DNA of 17,800 nt from contig JADNYV010000697.1 in NCBI GenBank assembly GCA_015501055.1, positions 1-17,800 on the forward strand. Reading direction: 5' to 3'. This stretch comes from Mucidula mucida (taxonomy: Eukaryota > Basidiomycota > Agaricomycetes > Agaricales > Physalacriaceae). The position numbers and the translations under genes were made by a program. Below are positions 9,473 through 17,800 of this stretch, piece after piece (positions within the stretch are counted from its first letter, which is position 1; every line of letters starts with the position of its first letter). The notes below the pieces were generated by a model. The model was not told the DNA's origin, ran no database searches, and worked only from the letters and a program-made list of their open reading frames with translations.

Positions 9473-11485
9473 TCAGCGACCCGTTGGCTTGACGAAACTA
9501 CCTGTCCCGCGCTTCAGCCTATTCTGGGCCCTCGCCAACGAAGACATAGAAGCTGGCTGAGGCTTCGACTTGCGATTGCTGAACCAGTTAATGTCAATCT
9601 CATCTCCTTTACTCGTCTGTAAAAAGCTTAGGCGCTAGAGTTCAGACTGCAAATGGGGGGAACGTACAGGTTCAGAAGTGGGTTTTGCAGTCGTAGCGAC
9701 AGTGTTAGGAGATGCGGTCTCTACTAGTGGTGAGCTGACTTTCCGCTCTCTACGCTGATACGATCCTCGTGTTGTATTCTATAGACAGCGAGGTAGGCGA
9801 TGGAAGATCATGGGAGGAAGGGGACGTACCGGAACAGTGTTAACAGAAGGTACCCTCGTCTTTTCACGCTCGTAGTGAAGAGGCTCGTCGTTCCTATGAT
9901 ACAAATCCTGCTTCTTGGGCCGCAGAGCAAAAAGATCAGGTTCGAGTGTGTGATGCAATACGGAAAGCGTACAAGCTTGTCTTTGACGGCAATAGTCGTC
10001 GCAAAGTCGCTTTCATTTTCAGTGACAGAGATATCAGCAGTGGAGTCATTCAGCCAGCTGAAATCGACCTAAAGTTATCTTCAGTGGGGTGTCAACGACG
10101 AGACTGGAGGCGGGACCTCATCTTGTCCGGAAGAATTCTAACAGAAGATCAGCGTGATGAGATGGGAGAGATGAAGGACTGTTCTACTTGGGTATTCGAC
10201 GAGGAAGAAAGAGAGTTGAGCAACGCGTTACTGTCTGTCGATCCAAAGAGGAGATCGCCCGTGTCTTGAATCGGGGCAGACCGCATCCCAGCTAAAGTCA
10301 TTGTAGAATCGGGCTGTGGTTTAGGTTGTCCACGTTGAGGGTAGCTCTTGAGTGTTTCTGTCAATTCAGAGACCGCCTTCATGTTTAGGGCTGGCATAGT
10401 TTTGGGCGATAGGTATCGTCGTTCCAAGTACTATCAAGCGAAAAAAAAAATTGATAGCTCTTCTACGAACAAAAAAATGGCTTACTCGTTTCGAGGCTTC
10501 CTTCATGTTTGTCCGATACCATTCGAACGTCTGATTGGAAGGGTTGGGCCTCATGAGTGTCGAAGAGTACTCTTTCGCTGCAATGATCTCTTCGGTAGAC
10601 GGTAAGACAAGGGTCCTCTTTGCTTGCTCTGCCCATTCTCGTTCTAGAGCGATGATTTTGGAGGACAGATCGGTGAAGGATTCGCGTATGGATTTTACCA
10701 TTCCTGGAATAGAAAGACTGTATGCTGGGATTTGAGGTGCACAAACATATGCCCACCCTAGCGAGACGTGTTGTTAGATTTGGCCCTTCGAAGAGAAATA
10801 GACGCGCCGCACCTGGATAGAACAATGTGCGCATTTCACTCGAATCAACGCTCTCCCTAAAAACGAGATTTCCCGCAGCGTCCACATCCGCTCCGCGCTG
10901 GATGATCAACGCTATCGCGTTGTTGACTTTGCGCATCATGTTCTTCCGCATGGTCCTCTTCATGTGAAAGTTGCTTTTCGTCAGAATGAAATTGAGCGCC
11001 AGATCAAGCCTCTCCGGATGGGCCCCGTGCGTCAATGGAGGGGAAGTACGCCGTTGCGCGCGCCACGGGCCAGTCTGGCTGTCCAAGGCTCGTATGTTCG
11101 CTCCCATGTCAAAGTCTTTTCCGGCTTGGTCAATAGGGCAAACGGATACGCGTACCAAGCAATGACACCCTTGCGAAACGATGGAAGAGCTTTCTGGCGA
11201 AGGTTGATACCGGGGTGGTACTTGTCTATTCGACCGTTTGAGGATTGTGTAGGTCCAGGCCATACATTGATGATGGAAGCGGGTTTGACATCGGTAAACT
11301 GGATCGACGATGACTTTGCGCGTTGATAACAGAGTTTATTGACTTACAACCACACTGAGGCTCCCTGGCTTGGCTTTTGGGAGTCTAGTAAGAGATTGAC
11401 ATCGCGACATGCAAGTCTGAGAGAGAAAGCGGCCACGTGGAGTGGACAGTGATCGCTTTCCGGCAAATGCCGTCGCCTGGGTTAC
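9473..11485 (-). CDS. Ankyrin-like protein of unknown function, 5' end unresolved
   Basis: A chain of exons keeps one frame across eight or more introns of 48-59 bases: 9473-9616, 9668-9778, 9830-9913, 9973-10068, 10117-10137, 10188-10430, 10486-10757, 10813-11298 and about 11348-11485. The N-terminal part looks ankyrin-like: CPLHVAAFSLRL with VNLLLD, then GANIRALDSQTG, HPERLDLALNFIL and ALIIQRGADVDAAGN. Next come a helical region (SSKIIALEREWAEQAKR, and WYRTNMKEASKRYLERRY) and a long Ser/Thr/Pro-rich, probably disordered tail. The tail has two similar acidic-aromatic motifs, DEVDFSWLND and DEIDINWFSN. The last residues are basic (LKRGTGSFVKPTGR). Exon boundaries between 11120 and 11300 are ambiguous; a 45-base in-frame intron may start near 11168. 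No start ATG could be fixed: the ankyrin frame meets a stop just above 11485, so a further upstream exon is required. I do not recognise the family. Confidence 0.6.
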
Positions 11486-11844
11486 AGACGTGGTCGGAAG
11501 TACTTTTCGATATAGCAGGACTATACGCACAAGCGCTTACTATACACGATTGGCTTCTTACTTCTTCACTTTAAGTACCATCTCGATAGACCTTTCAATG
11601 TGAACAATTAACCTTATATCCTAGCATACCTGAGAATCAAGCTGCCACTGTCTTCCAATCCTCATTGTCAGTCCAAATATCTCTTCGTGAGGTCCAGTAA
11701 ATTAGTTCACCTTCATCTGGTGTATATCCGTCATGTATTCTAGTACTATTCCGTCCCCCACGAGTCTATCGTCACTGTATCCTTCTGTGCGCCCATCCAC
11801 TCGCACTCCCTCTCTATCGACTAGTCCTACAGCAATTTTATGTC
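11486..11844. other. Upstream region of the ankyrin-like gene
   Basis: It should contain the missing first exon and promoter of the minus-strand ankyrin-like gene. A minus-strand ATG at 11665 opens 12 codons before a good donor (CAG followed by GTATGC at 11629), but its phase does not match the acceptor near 11486, so I do not assign it. Nothing else is recognised. Confidence 0.3.
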
Positions 11845-12346
11845 TGTTACCCAACGCACGATTCCGAGTCAACTGACTGATATCCGAACCGTCCTATGTC
11901 CCCATCTCTGGAACAGTCTTCCGGGATGCTAATCATACGATATCCAACAAGCTTGACCTCACCTTTCTGTTATGAATCGCCATATTTTCACATTTTCAAT
12001 CTTATCATATCTTATCGGGGGGCTTGTCTTATCAACCAACGGACGGTTTCATCATCTGTTTCATCACCGATCATACTCCTTTTCATTACCGAAGCCGTAC
12101 TCATGTCGGACACACGTCCAACACATGGATGACATCATACATGCTGATACCTCATGGACTCCTTATTGTATACACACCGCCGACACTCGTAGCACACATG
12201 GACATTTCAGTATTATTACTTACATGCAGTTACCACTCGTATTTAATGGTTTCACGGACTAGTAGCATACAACACTGGGTCAAGGGCGTGGAGCATCCCT
12301 AGTGGAAACACGTATGAACAAGGAAACTCAAACACAGACTTACTAG

Positions 12347-12354
12347 TATATAAG
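12347..12354 (+). promoter_or_regulatory. Retrotransposon TATA box
   Basis: TATATAAG lies about 30 bases upstream of the segment (12379-12390) that must be the RNA 5' end if the element is self-primed. The spacing is the usual one for RNA polymerase II. Confidence 0.65.
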
Positions 12355-12378
12355 CAGTAGTGTAGTATCATTGTACTT

Positions 12379-12390
12379 TAGTTCCGATCT
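12379..12390 (+). promoter_or_regulatory. Presumed RNA 5' end, self-primer segment
   Basis: TAGTTCCGATCT is exactly complementary to 12498-12509. In Tf1/sushi-type elements the first 11 or so bases of the mRNA fold back onto the primer-binding site, are cut, and prime reverse transcription. Position relative to the TATA box supports this being the transcript start. Confidence 0.65.
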
Positions 12391-12497
12391 CGTTTATACA
12401 CCTGGCCTAGCCTAGTCTTACGAACGCGAACACTTTCTTCCTTAGTTCTTGCTGTGGTACCTGGTTGAGTCTCGTGGCTTAGTCAGTCGCTAACAGA

Positions 12498-12509
12498 AGA
12501 TCGGAACTA
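12498..12509 (+). other. Self-priming primer-binding site
   Basis: AGATCGGAACTA is the perfect 12-base reverse complement of 12379-12390 and starts 2 bases after ...TAACA, the presumed LTR end. I found no TGG-initiated tRNA-type primer site immediately after a plausible LTR end. The match stops on both sides at exactly 12 bases, close to the 11 known for Tf1. Confidence 0.7.
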
Positions 12510-13094
12510 CTTTCTACCACCTACCACACATCCCTGATCGTCGATCAGCACTTCGCTGTTTGATCATCGCACATTCCCCTGTTCCCTTTCCCTGTTTACA
12601 GATCGACGGATTCCTAATTCCAGCGCACGTCCGCATATGTGTGTATTGGTCCCAGTAGCGCCGGCTAACAGTTAAAGATAACTGCCTCGGGTGCTGGAAG
12701 TAGCCGCTCTCACGAGAACGAACTTTTGGCAGTTGCACTTCAGTGGGCGCTGTTTACGGGTCAACCCCCGTTCCCAGGAAAACTTCGGCTTACCTCACAC
12801 CAGAGGGACGTCGGCTGGGCAATTGCGAACTTGTGACGAGCTCTTGGGCTCCGTAGATACGTAGTCAGTAGTCGGTAAAATAGCGTAGACAGTTACGATA
12901 CTTACCTACCTTACTTATCTTACGATACACACCATCATTCCCCACCCTACCAAGTCCTGGATTCTATCTCAGATCTAGGCGATTCCTCCTTATTCATCCC
13001 AACCTCCATTCCCTCACCCGTTTCATCCAAATCCGCATCACCCATATCCCCACTTTCATCTTTTCACTCTCCGGTCCTATCACCCCAATTCATC
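12510..13094 (+). other. Retrotransposon leader
   Basis: About 585 bases lie between the primer-binding site and gag. The last 160 bases are pyrimidine-rich (mostly C and T with few G), ending TTCATC before the gag ATG. Just before that is a stretch rich in GTA/TAC (about 12850-12930). No coding sequence is evident. Confidence 0.5.
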
Positions 13095-14024
13095 ATGTCC
13101 AACAAAGCATCCGAAGCCAATTATCACACACCCGCTCATCACGCTGATGTCGAAATCAAAGGCCAATCCCTTGTCAACAAGCCGTATGACTATGACGGGG
13201 ACAAGTCCAAGTACAAGAGCTGGTGGCGATCAATGTTCACATACATCCGTAACAAGAAGAACAACCTCACATCTGACTCCGAAAGGATTAATGTTGTTCT
13301 CTCCTACATCCGAGGAGATCATGTTGATGCATGGGTCCAGAACTACTCGGATCAGAACTTTGACGAGGAAGAAGAGGAATGGACAGTCTCTTGGACTGAG
13401 TTCAAGGAGAACTTGAAGGAGCGATTTGTGGATTCCAACCTCGCGCGAGACGCGCAAGACCAGATCGAGCGGTTGCGCCAGGGGCAAGACACCGCTCAAG
13501 ACTTCTTCCAGAAGTTCGAGGTCCTGCTTACTCAGGCAGGATACTCAAAGGATGACGCATTCGTCGTACGACTTCTCGAGACCAATGTCAACGAGAAGAT
13601 CATCGACCAGATCTATGGCAGCCGAGACGGGTTGCCAGAGAAGTACAAGGATTGGAAGGCACAGATCCATCAGATTGATCAGCTATGGAGAAGGCGGGCG
13701 GCGAGCAAGAGGTCCGGCATGCAGTCCCGGCCTCAAGCTCCGCAGGTGGCTACATCAAGAGCTAATCCTACGAACCCACCTCCAACGCCGATCACACGAC
13801 GAGATGCTACCGGTGTTACCTATGGAGGAGCCGGCAGGCCGATGGACATCGACAACGCACGTCAAAGAGGACTTTGCTTCAGCTGTGGCGAACACGGCCA
13901 CGTCAGCAGGTTCTGTCCGAAGAAGGGTCGACCTCAGACGATTCGGGGTTTATGGACCGAGATGAATGACGAGGAGAAGAAGAAGCTGGCCGAAGAGTTG
14001 GGTTTTGCGAAGCTCCCGCAGTAG
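13095..14024 (+). CDS. gag: Retrotransposon Gag
   Basis: The 309-residue Gag structural protein forms the particle and binds the element RNA. The N-terminal two thirds are the Ty3/gypsy capsid-type helical domain: [34 protein letters not shown], and a [16 protein letters not shown] segment. A Pro/Arg-rich linker leads to one CCHC zinc knuckle, [14 protein letters not shown] (spacing C-X2-C-X4-H-X4-C, about residues 259-272). The frame is intact. The stop at 14022-14024 falls inside the loop of a hairpin that is part of the frameshift signal for Pol. Confidence 0.93.
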   Translation: MSNKASEANYHTPAHHADVEIKGQSLVNKPYDYDGDKSKYKSWWRSMFTYIRNKKNNLTSDSERINVVLSYIRGDHVDAWVQNYSDQNFDEEEEEWTVSWTEFKENLKERFVDSNLARDAQDQIERLRQGQDTAQDFFQKFEVLLTQAGYSKDDAFVVRLLETNVNEKIIDQIYGSRDGLPEKYKDWKAQIHQIDQLWRRRAASKRSGMQSRPQAPQVATSRANPTNPPPTPITRRDATGVTYGGAGRPMDIDNARQRGLCFSCGEHGHVSRFCPKKGRPQTIRGLWTEMNDEEKKKLAEELGFAKLPQ

Positions 14025-14042
14025 ACGCAGTCCTGCCGGAGC
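14000..14042 (+). promoter_or_regulatory. -1 ribosomal frameshift signal, gag to pol
   Basis: GGGTTTT at 14000-14006 sits in the gag frame as G GGT TTT, the X XXY YYZ form used for -1 slippage. After 5 bases a hairpin begins: 14012-14016 pairs with 14038-14042, one C-C mismatch follows, then 14018-14021 pairs with 14033-14036, with an 11-base loop containing the gag stop. The pol frame is open only from 13970 (stop TGA at 13967) and runs past the gag stop, so slippage must occur in a 53-base window. This heptamer is the only slippery site there. Confidence 0.8.
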
Positions 14043-15595
14043 AGTCATCAAGGAAAGGGTCGTCAGATGCAGAATCTATTTACAGTACGGGTACTGAAAC
14101 ATCTAAAATATCATCGACGACTTTACCACCAAAACCTGCGAAAGAAAGATTTGAGCCAAATACGCCCGAGTGGATCGCACAACGGCTAAGAGAGGATGAC
14201 GTGTCGAGAGCAGTGGGAATTTTGAGAGCATGGATGCCGGAGCGGAGAGAGAGAGAAGCGACGGAAGAGAAGGTGATGGCGATCAGAGCGTTGACAAAGG
14301 AAGCTGCGGTGGAAGTTGTGACGGAATTAAAAAAGTCAAGGAAGTACATCCGGGGAACAAAGGGGCAGGACATGAAACTCCGAGTAACCATAGAGAGCGT
14401 ACACACAGGCTCCGAATGGGAAACGAGTGCCCTTCTGGACAGTGGAGCAACGGGTTCTTGTGTCAATAAAGAATTCGTCGAGAAGAACGGACTCCCGATC
14501 AAGGAGTTACCGGTCAAGCTCCCTGTCTACAATGCGGATGGAACCCTAAACGAGGGAGGAGCAATCGAAGGTTTTGTGGAGGTCCGGATGAAGATCGGAG
14601 ATCACGCCGAAAAGATTGAGTTGGCCGTCACCAATCTCGGCAAAACAAGTATCTTTTTGGGGCTAGATTGGCTACGATATCACAACCCCACGATCAACTG
14701 GACGGAATCCACATTGACCTTTGATCGATGCCCAGACCGCTGCGGCTATCTACCCGAGTACAACTCACCGGAAGATGAAGGAGAAGACGTAGAAGAGAAG
14801 TTGGAAGAGGGAGAGCGTTTGTTCTGGATGGACTGGGACAACTATCGCAAAAGCGGAGAAAAGCTGAGATCACAACAGCCTTCATCCGCTGCTGCACCTT
14901 ACATCGAGGAACTTTCCGATGTATTCAGCAAGGCGGACTTTGACAAGTTACCGGAGCGAAGACCCTGGGATCACGCGATAGAACTTACGCCTGGTTCCAA
15001 ACCGGTTGACTGCAAGGTCTATCCCCTTAGTCCATCCGAGCAGAAGGCGTTAGATGAGTTCCTGGAAGAAAACATACGGACGGGACGTATACGGCCATCA
15101 ATTTCACCTATGGCATCACCCTTCTTCTTTGTCAAAAAGAAGGATGGAAGCCTTCGGCCAGTACAAGATTATCGGAAGTTGAACGACATGACAATCAAGA
15201 ACCGATACCCCTTGCCGTTGATCCAGGAGCTTATCGACAAGTTGAAGGGAGCAAAGGTTTTCACAAAGATGGATGTCCGATGGGGTTACAATAACATCCG
15301 GATCAAAGAAGGTGATGAGTGGAAAGCGGCGTTTAGAACAAACCGAGGCCTGTTCGAGCCCTCAGTCATGTTCTTCGGACTTACAAACTCGCCGGCGACA
15401 TTCCAATCGTTCATGAATCACATTCTGAAGGAGCTGATTGATGAAGGACATGTTATAGTTTACTTGGATGACATACTTATCTTTACGAACACGTTGGAAG
15501 AACATAGGCATATCGTACGACGAGTATTAGAAATATTACGAGTAAATAAGTTGTATTTAAAACCCAAGAAATGTAGTTTCGAGCACACACTGTAG
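14007..15595 (+). CDS. pol: Pol part 1: protease and reverse transcriptase
   Basis: This frame is entered by -1 shift from gag; its first in-frame ATG is only at 14234. A linker precedes the aspartic protease, whose active site LLDSGATGS has the catalytic Asp at 14438-14440. The reverse transcriptase follows, with [17 protein letters not shown], a [20 protein letters not shown] block, [28 protein letters not shown] and the catalytic YLDD at 15461-15472. It ends prematurely at TAG 15593-15595, in the stretch where a conserved (E)YLGxIV-like block should begin. That block is present in the next frame, so one base is missing near 15584-15591. Confidence 0.9.
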
Positions 15596-16182
15596 ACTAC
15601 TTAGGAGTTATTGTTGGAGGAGGAGAGGTGAAGATGGATCCGGCAAAAGTGGCCGTAGTAAAGGAATGGAAGGAGCCGACGAAGAAGAAGGAAGTACAGT
15701 CATTCCTGGGCTTCTGCAACTTCTACCGACGTTTCATCCGGGGATTTGCGGGAGTAGCAAAGCCATTGACATCGCTAACCGGGAAGGGCGAGTGGGTTTG
15801 GGGCATGGAGCAGCACGAGGCATTTGAGGAGTTGAAGCGGAGGATGACGGAAGAGCCCGTTCTGATCGTACCACGCGACGACGGCAAGTTTCGAGTTGAG
15901 GCAGACTCCTCGAACTATGCGAACGGGGCGGTTCTTTCCCAGTTGGTGGACGGAAAATGGAGACCAGTAGCCTTTCGGTCTCGCGCGCTGAACGAAGTAG
16001 AGTGCAATTATGAGATCTACGACAAAGAGATGATGGCTATTATGGACTCAATTGACGACTGGAGACAATATCTCCTTGGAGCAAAGGAAACGGTGGAGGT
16101 GTTTACCGATCATCAAAACCTCCAGTACTTCCGGAAGCCACAGAAGTTGAATCGGAGGCAGGCAGATGGGTTACGGAGTTAG
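15592..16182 (+). CDS. pol: Pol part 2: RT connection and RNase H
   Basis: It continues the protein in another frame, beginning [19 protein letters not shown]. The RT connection ([20 protein letters not shown], then [14 protein letters not shown]) leads into RNase H. Catalytic residues are Asp in [16 protein letters not shown] (15904-15906), Glu in [10 protein letters not shown] (16027-16029) and Asp in [10 protein letters not shown] (16108-16110). The frame ends at TAG 16180-16182, but the conserved continuation ([16 protein letters not shown]) is found one base off, so a base is missing near 16161-16166. Confidence 0.88.
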   Translation, partial: VDYLGVIVGGGEVKMDPAKVAVVKEWKEPTKKKEVQSFLGFCNFYRRFIRGFAGVAKPLTSLTGKGEWVWGMEQHEAFEELKRRMTEEPVLIVPRDDGKFRVEADSSNYANGAVLSQLVDGKWRPVAFRSRALNEVECNYEIYDKEMMAIMDSIDDWRQYLLGAKETVEVFTDHQNLQYFRKPQKLNRRQADGLRS

Positions 16183-16589
16183 CGGAATATGACATACAGA
16201 TGATTCACAAGCCGGGCAAGACGATGGGGAAAGCTGATGCCTTGTCGAGGATGACAGGCCTTGAGAAGGGGGAAAAAGATAACGAAAACGTTGTTTTGCT
16301 CAAGCCGGAGTTTTTTATTTCACAAATTCAATTTTCTTTACATACAGTAGATACACCGGAGGACGAATTACTTAACAAAATCAAACAAAGAAAAGGAAAC
16401 AAAGACAGATACGTACAAAAAGCATTAGAAAACAAAGAAAAAGGATGGGAAGAGAAGGAAAATGGACTTATTATGTGGAAGGATCGTATTTACATACCGA
16501 AGGACAAGGAATTGCGGGGAAGAGTTATTGGAATGCACCATGATGCACAGCTTGCAGGGCATCCCGGACGATACAAGACCCTGAGCTGA
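16167..16589 (+). CDS. pol: Pol part 3: end of RNase H, start of integrase zinc finger
   Basis: The frame begins [18 protein letters not shown], then GKADALSRM, the usual end of the RNase H region. After a basic linker rich in Lys and Glu comes the first half of the integrase HHCC zinc domain (GMHHDAQLAGHPGRYKTL). A stop at 16587-16589 interrupts it, and the other half lies in the next frame. A base is missing near 16579-16583. Confidence 0.85.
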   Translation, partial: WVTELAEYDIQMIHKPGKTMGKADALSRMTGLEKGEKDNENVVLLKPEFFISQIQFSLHTVDTPEDELLNKIKQRKGNKDRYVQKALENKEKGWEEKENGLIMWKDRIYIPKDKELRGRVIGMHHDAQLAGHPGRYKTLS

Positions 16590-17800
16590 TCACACGCACC
16601 TATTGGTGGCCAGGAATCAGCCGAGACGTCCGGGAATACATAGAAGGGTGTCAAAAATGCCAGGTCACCAAGTCACATCGCACGAAGCCGGCTGCACCTC
16701 TTCATCCTATTGATGTGCCAAGCGAGCCATGGGAAATAGTAGGGACGGACATGATTGGAGAGCTGCCGGAATCGGGAGGATACAACGCTATCAGCACGTT
16801 TGTGGACCATTTCACAAAGCGATTACGCATCATACCGACACACACCACTCTGACGTCAGAAGGCATGGCCCGCATCTACCGAGATCGCATTTTCCCCATA
16901 CATGGGATGCCACGCCAGATGATACATGATCGCGGTCCACAATACCACTCGCGTTTCATGAAGGAGTTGTACCGGTTGTTGGGCATACAAGGAAACTTTA
17001 CAACGGCGTATCATCCACAGGCAAATGGGCAGACGGAACGGCTGAACCAAGAGATAGAACATTTCTTACGGTTATTTGTCAACTACCATCAGAACAACTG
17101 GCACGAATGGCTACCCTCTGCCGAATTTGTTTACAATGATCGGGTACACTCGGCAACCAAAGTCACTCCGTTCTTTGCAGACATGGGCAGACACCCCTAC
17201 AAAGGCACCGCTCCGAAAACGGCATTGAGAAATGAGACTGCGCAGGAGTTTGCCAACAGCATGAGGAAGACATGGGAAGAAGTGGGGTCAGCATTGAAGA
17301 TGGCAAAAGAGGACATGAAACGGTTTTATGACAGGAAGCGAACAGAGGCAGTAGAGTACAAGGAAGGCGACAAAGTATGGCTGGAAGGGACGAATCTCAG
17401 CACGGACCGACCACTGAAGAAGCTCGATGACAAACGATTTGGGCCGTTCAAAGTGATCAAGAAAGTAGGGACGAGCTCTTACAAGCTCCAGATTCCTCAC
17501 ACGTGGAAAAGCATTCATCCCGTGTTCAATGAGGCCCTGTTGACGCCTTACCACGAGCCGCAATTTCCGACGCAACCCCAAGACACGCGTCCACCACCTG
17601 TGCTGGAAGGAGCCGAACCGGAATGGGAGGTTGAGAAAGTGGTGAACTCCCAGAAGTACCGCGGGGGTTTTCAATACAAGGTTCACTGGAAGGGTTATGG
17701 CACACACAAACAGACATGGGAACCGGCATGCAATCTCAAAAATGCCGACGAAGCTATCAGCGATTTCCACCAACAATATCCGAACAAGCCGAAGCCACCC
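16583..17800 (+). CDS. pol: Pol part 4: integrase with chromodomain, runs off window
   Basis: The open frame runs about 1.2 kb to the window end with no stop. The second half of the zinc domain is ITRTYWWPGI with CQKCQ. The catalytic core has Asp in GTDMIGELP, Asp in IHDRGPQYHS and Glu in QTERLNQEIE, with exactly 35 residues between the last two. The C-terminal GPF/Y-type domain follows (KRFGPFKVIKKVG, then SIHPVFNEALLTPYHEP). It ends in a chromodomain: WEVEKVVNSQKYRGGFQYKV, then HWKGYGTHKQTWEP. Chromodomains on integrase are thought to direct insertion to particular chromatin. The protein end lies outside the window. Confidence 0.93.

Larger units (their letters stand above)
11969..12495 (+). 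repeat. 5' long terminal repeat, left edge uncertain
   Basis: The right edge is placed at 12495 (...GTCGCTAACA) because a 12-base self-priming site begins 2 bases later. The left edge is inferred from TGTTA, which would give short terminal inverted repeats with TAACA. Positions 11969, 11845 and less well 12104 are candidates. U3 holds the TATA box. R plus U5 would be about 12379-12495. Small open frames at 11896-12302 are not coding. A weak imperfect repeat with a period near 73 bases occurs in U3 (12107 and 12180). Confidence 0.45.
11969..17800 (+). mobile_element. Ty3/gypsy chromovirus LTR retrotransposon, 3' part outside window
   Basis: The order of parts is 5' LTR, self-priming site, leader, gag, then pol with protease, reverse transcriptase, RNase H, integrase and chromodomain. 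That order and the chromodomain define a chromovirus of the Ty3/gypsy group. The right end (rest of pol, polypurine tract, 3' LTR) lies beyond the window, so LTR identity, target-site duplication and age cannot be measured. The left boundary is a guess: TGTTA at 11969 or 11845 would mirror the presumed LTR end ...TAACA at 12495. Gag is intact; pol has three single-base frame breaks. Confidence 0.9.

Noticed and set aside
9800..10269. Plus-strand frames of 90 and 107 residues
   Set aside because: Antisense to exons of the minus-strand ankyrin-like gene, whose phases agree over eight introns.
12107..12243. Imperfect tandem repeat of about 73 bases in U3
   Set aside because: Only the first 20 or so bases match well (about 17 of 22); too weak to list as its own feature.
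11896..12302. Three overlapping plus-strand frames
   Set aside because: They fall within the presumed LTR U3, have low-complexity Ser/Thr/His composition and no motif.
12453..12475. TGGTACCTGGTTGAGTC as a tRNA-type primer-binding site
   Set aside because: It is not preceded by an LTR-like CA end and I recognise no matching tRNA tail; the exact self-complementary pair nearby explains priming better.
14080..14517. Minus-strand open frame opposite pol
   Set aside because: It is antisense to the protease linker and protease, has no recognisable content, and reflects codon bias of the plus strand.
17288..17776. Minus-strand frame of about 160 residues
   Set aside because: Antisense to the integrase C-terminus and chromodomain, which are clearly conserved on the plus strand.
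1..17800. tRNA, rRNA, CRISPR array or bacterial-type operon
   Set aside because: I saw no cloverleaf pattern with A and B boxes, no rRNA-like sequence, no regularly spaced identical repeats and no ribosome-binding sites; the window is eukaryotic.

Overview
The window looks like nuclear DNA of a filamentous fungus, most likely a basidiomycete. The genes are cut by many short introns (46-59 bases, GT...AG, often with a CTNA-like branch site). Gene spacing is tight, and the recognisable proteins are eukaryotic: a mitochondrial Obg GTPase, a box C/D snoRNP assembly factor and a type III GGPP synthase. A Ty3/gypsy chromovirus follows. The species cannot be named from the sequence alone. I rebuilt the exon structures by hand from splice-site phase and protein continuity.

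Layout. Positions 1-1045 are gene-poor and AT-rich, with diverged copies of an unnamed repeat in inverted and direct orientation. Positions 1046-4048 hold two minus-strand genes, MTG2 (3 exons) and BCD1 (2 exons). A small plus-strand gene of unknown function (4636-5042, 4 exons) follows a divergent promoter region. Positions 5043-6034 carry two tandem units of the repeat seen at the left edge. Three more minus-strand genes follow: a GGPP synthase (6035-7335, 6 exons), a LYR-motif protein (7619-8974, 6 exons) and an ankyrin-like protein of unknown function (9473 to about 11485, at least 9 exons).

From about 11.8-12.0 kb to the right edge lies a plus-strand Ty3/gypsy LTR retrotransposon with an integrase chromodomain, cut off by the window end. 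Its 5' end has three parts in register: a TATA box (12347-12354), a presumed RNA start about 30 bases downstream, and a 12-base segment at that start (12379-12390) that is exactly complementary to 12498-12509, just after the presumed LTR end. This is the arrangement of self-primed Tf1/sushi-type elements. Gag (13095-14024) and Pol are in different frames. A GGGTTTT slippery heptamer and a strong hairpin 5 bases downstream point to -1 programmed frameshifting. Pol then has three one-base frame breaks (near 15590, 16165 and 16581) but is otherwise free of stops, with protease, RT, RNase H, integrase and chromodomain all recognisable. The element is therefore either freshly broken or contains assembly errors.

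The host genes do not form an obvious pathway. They are housekeeping functions (mitochondrial ribosome assembly, snoRNP assembly, isoprenoid chain elongation, probable mitochondrial LYR function) beside two uncharacterised proteins. The strongest observations are the self-priming geometry and the frameshift signal of the retrotransposon.
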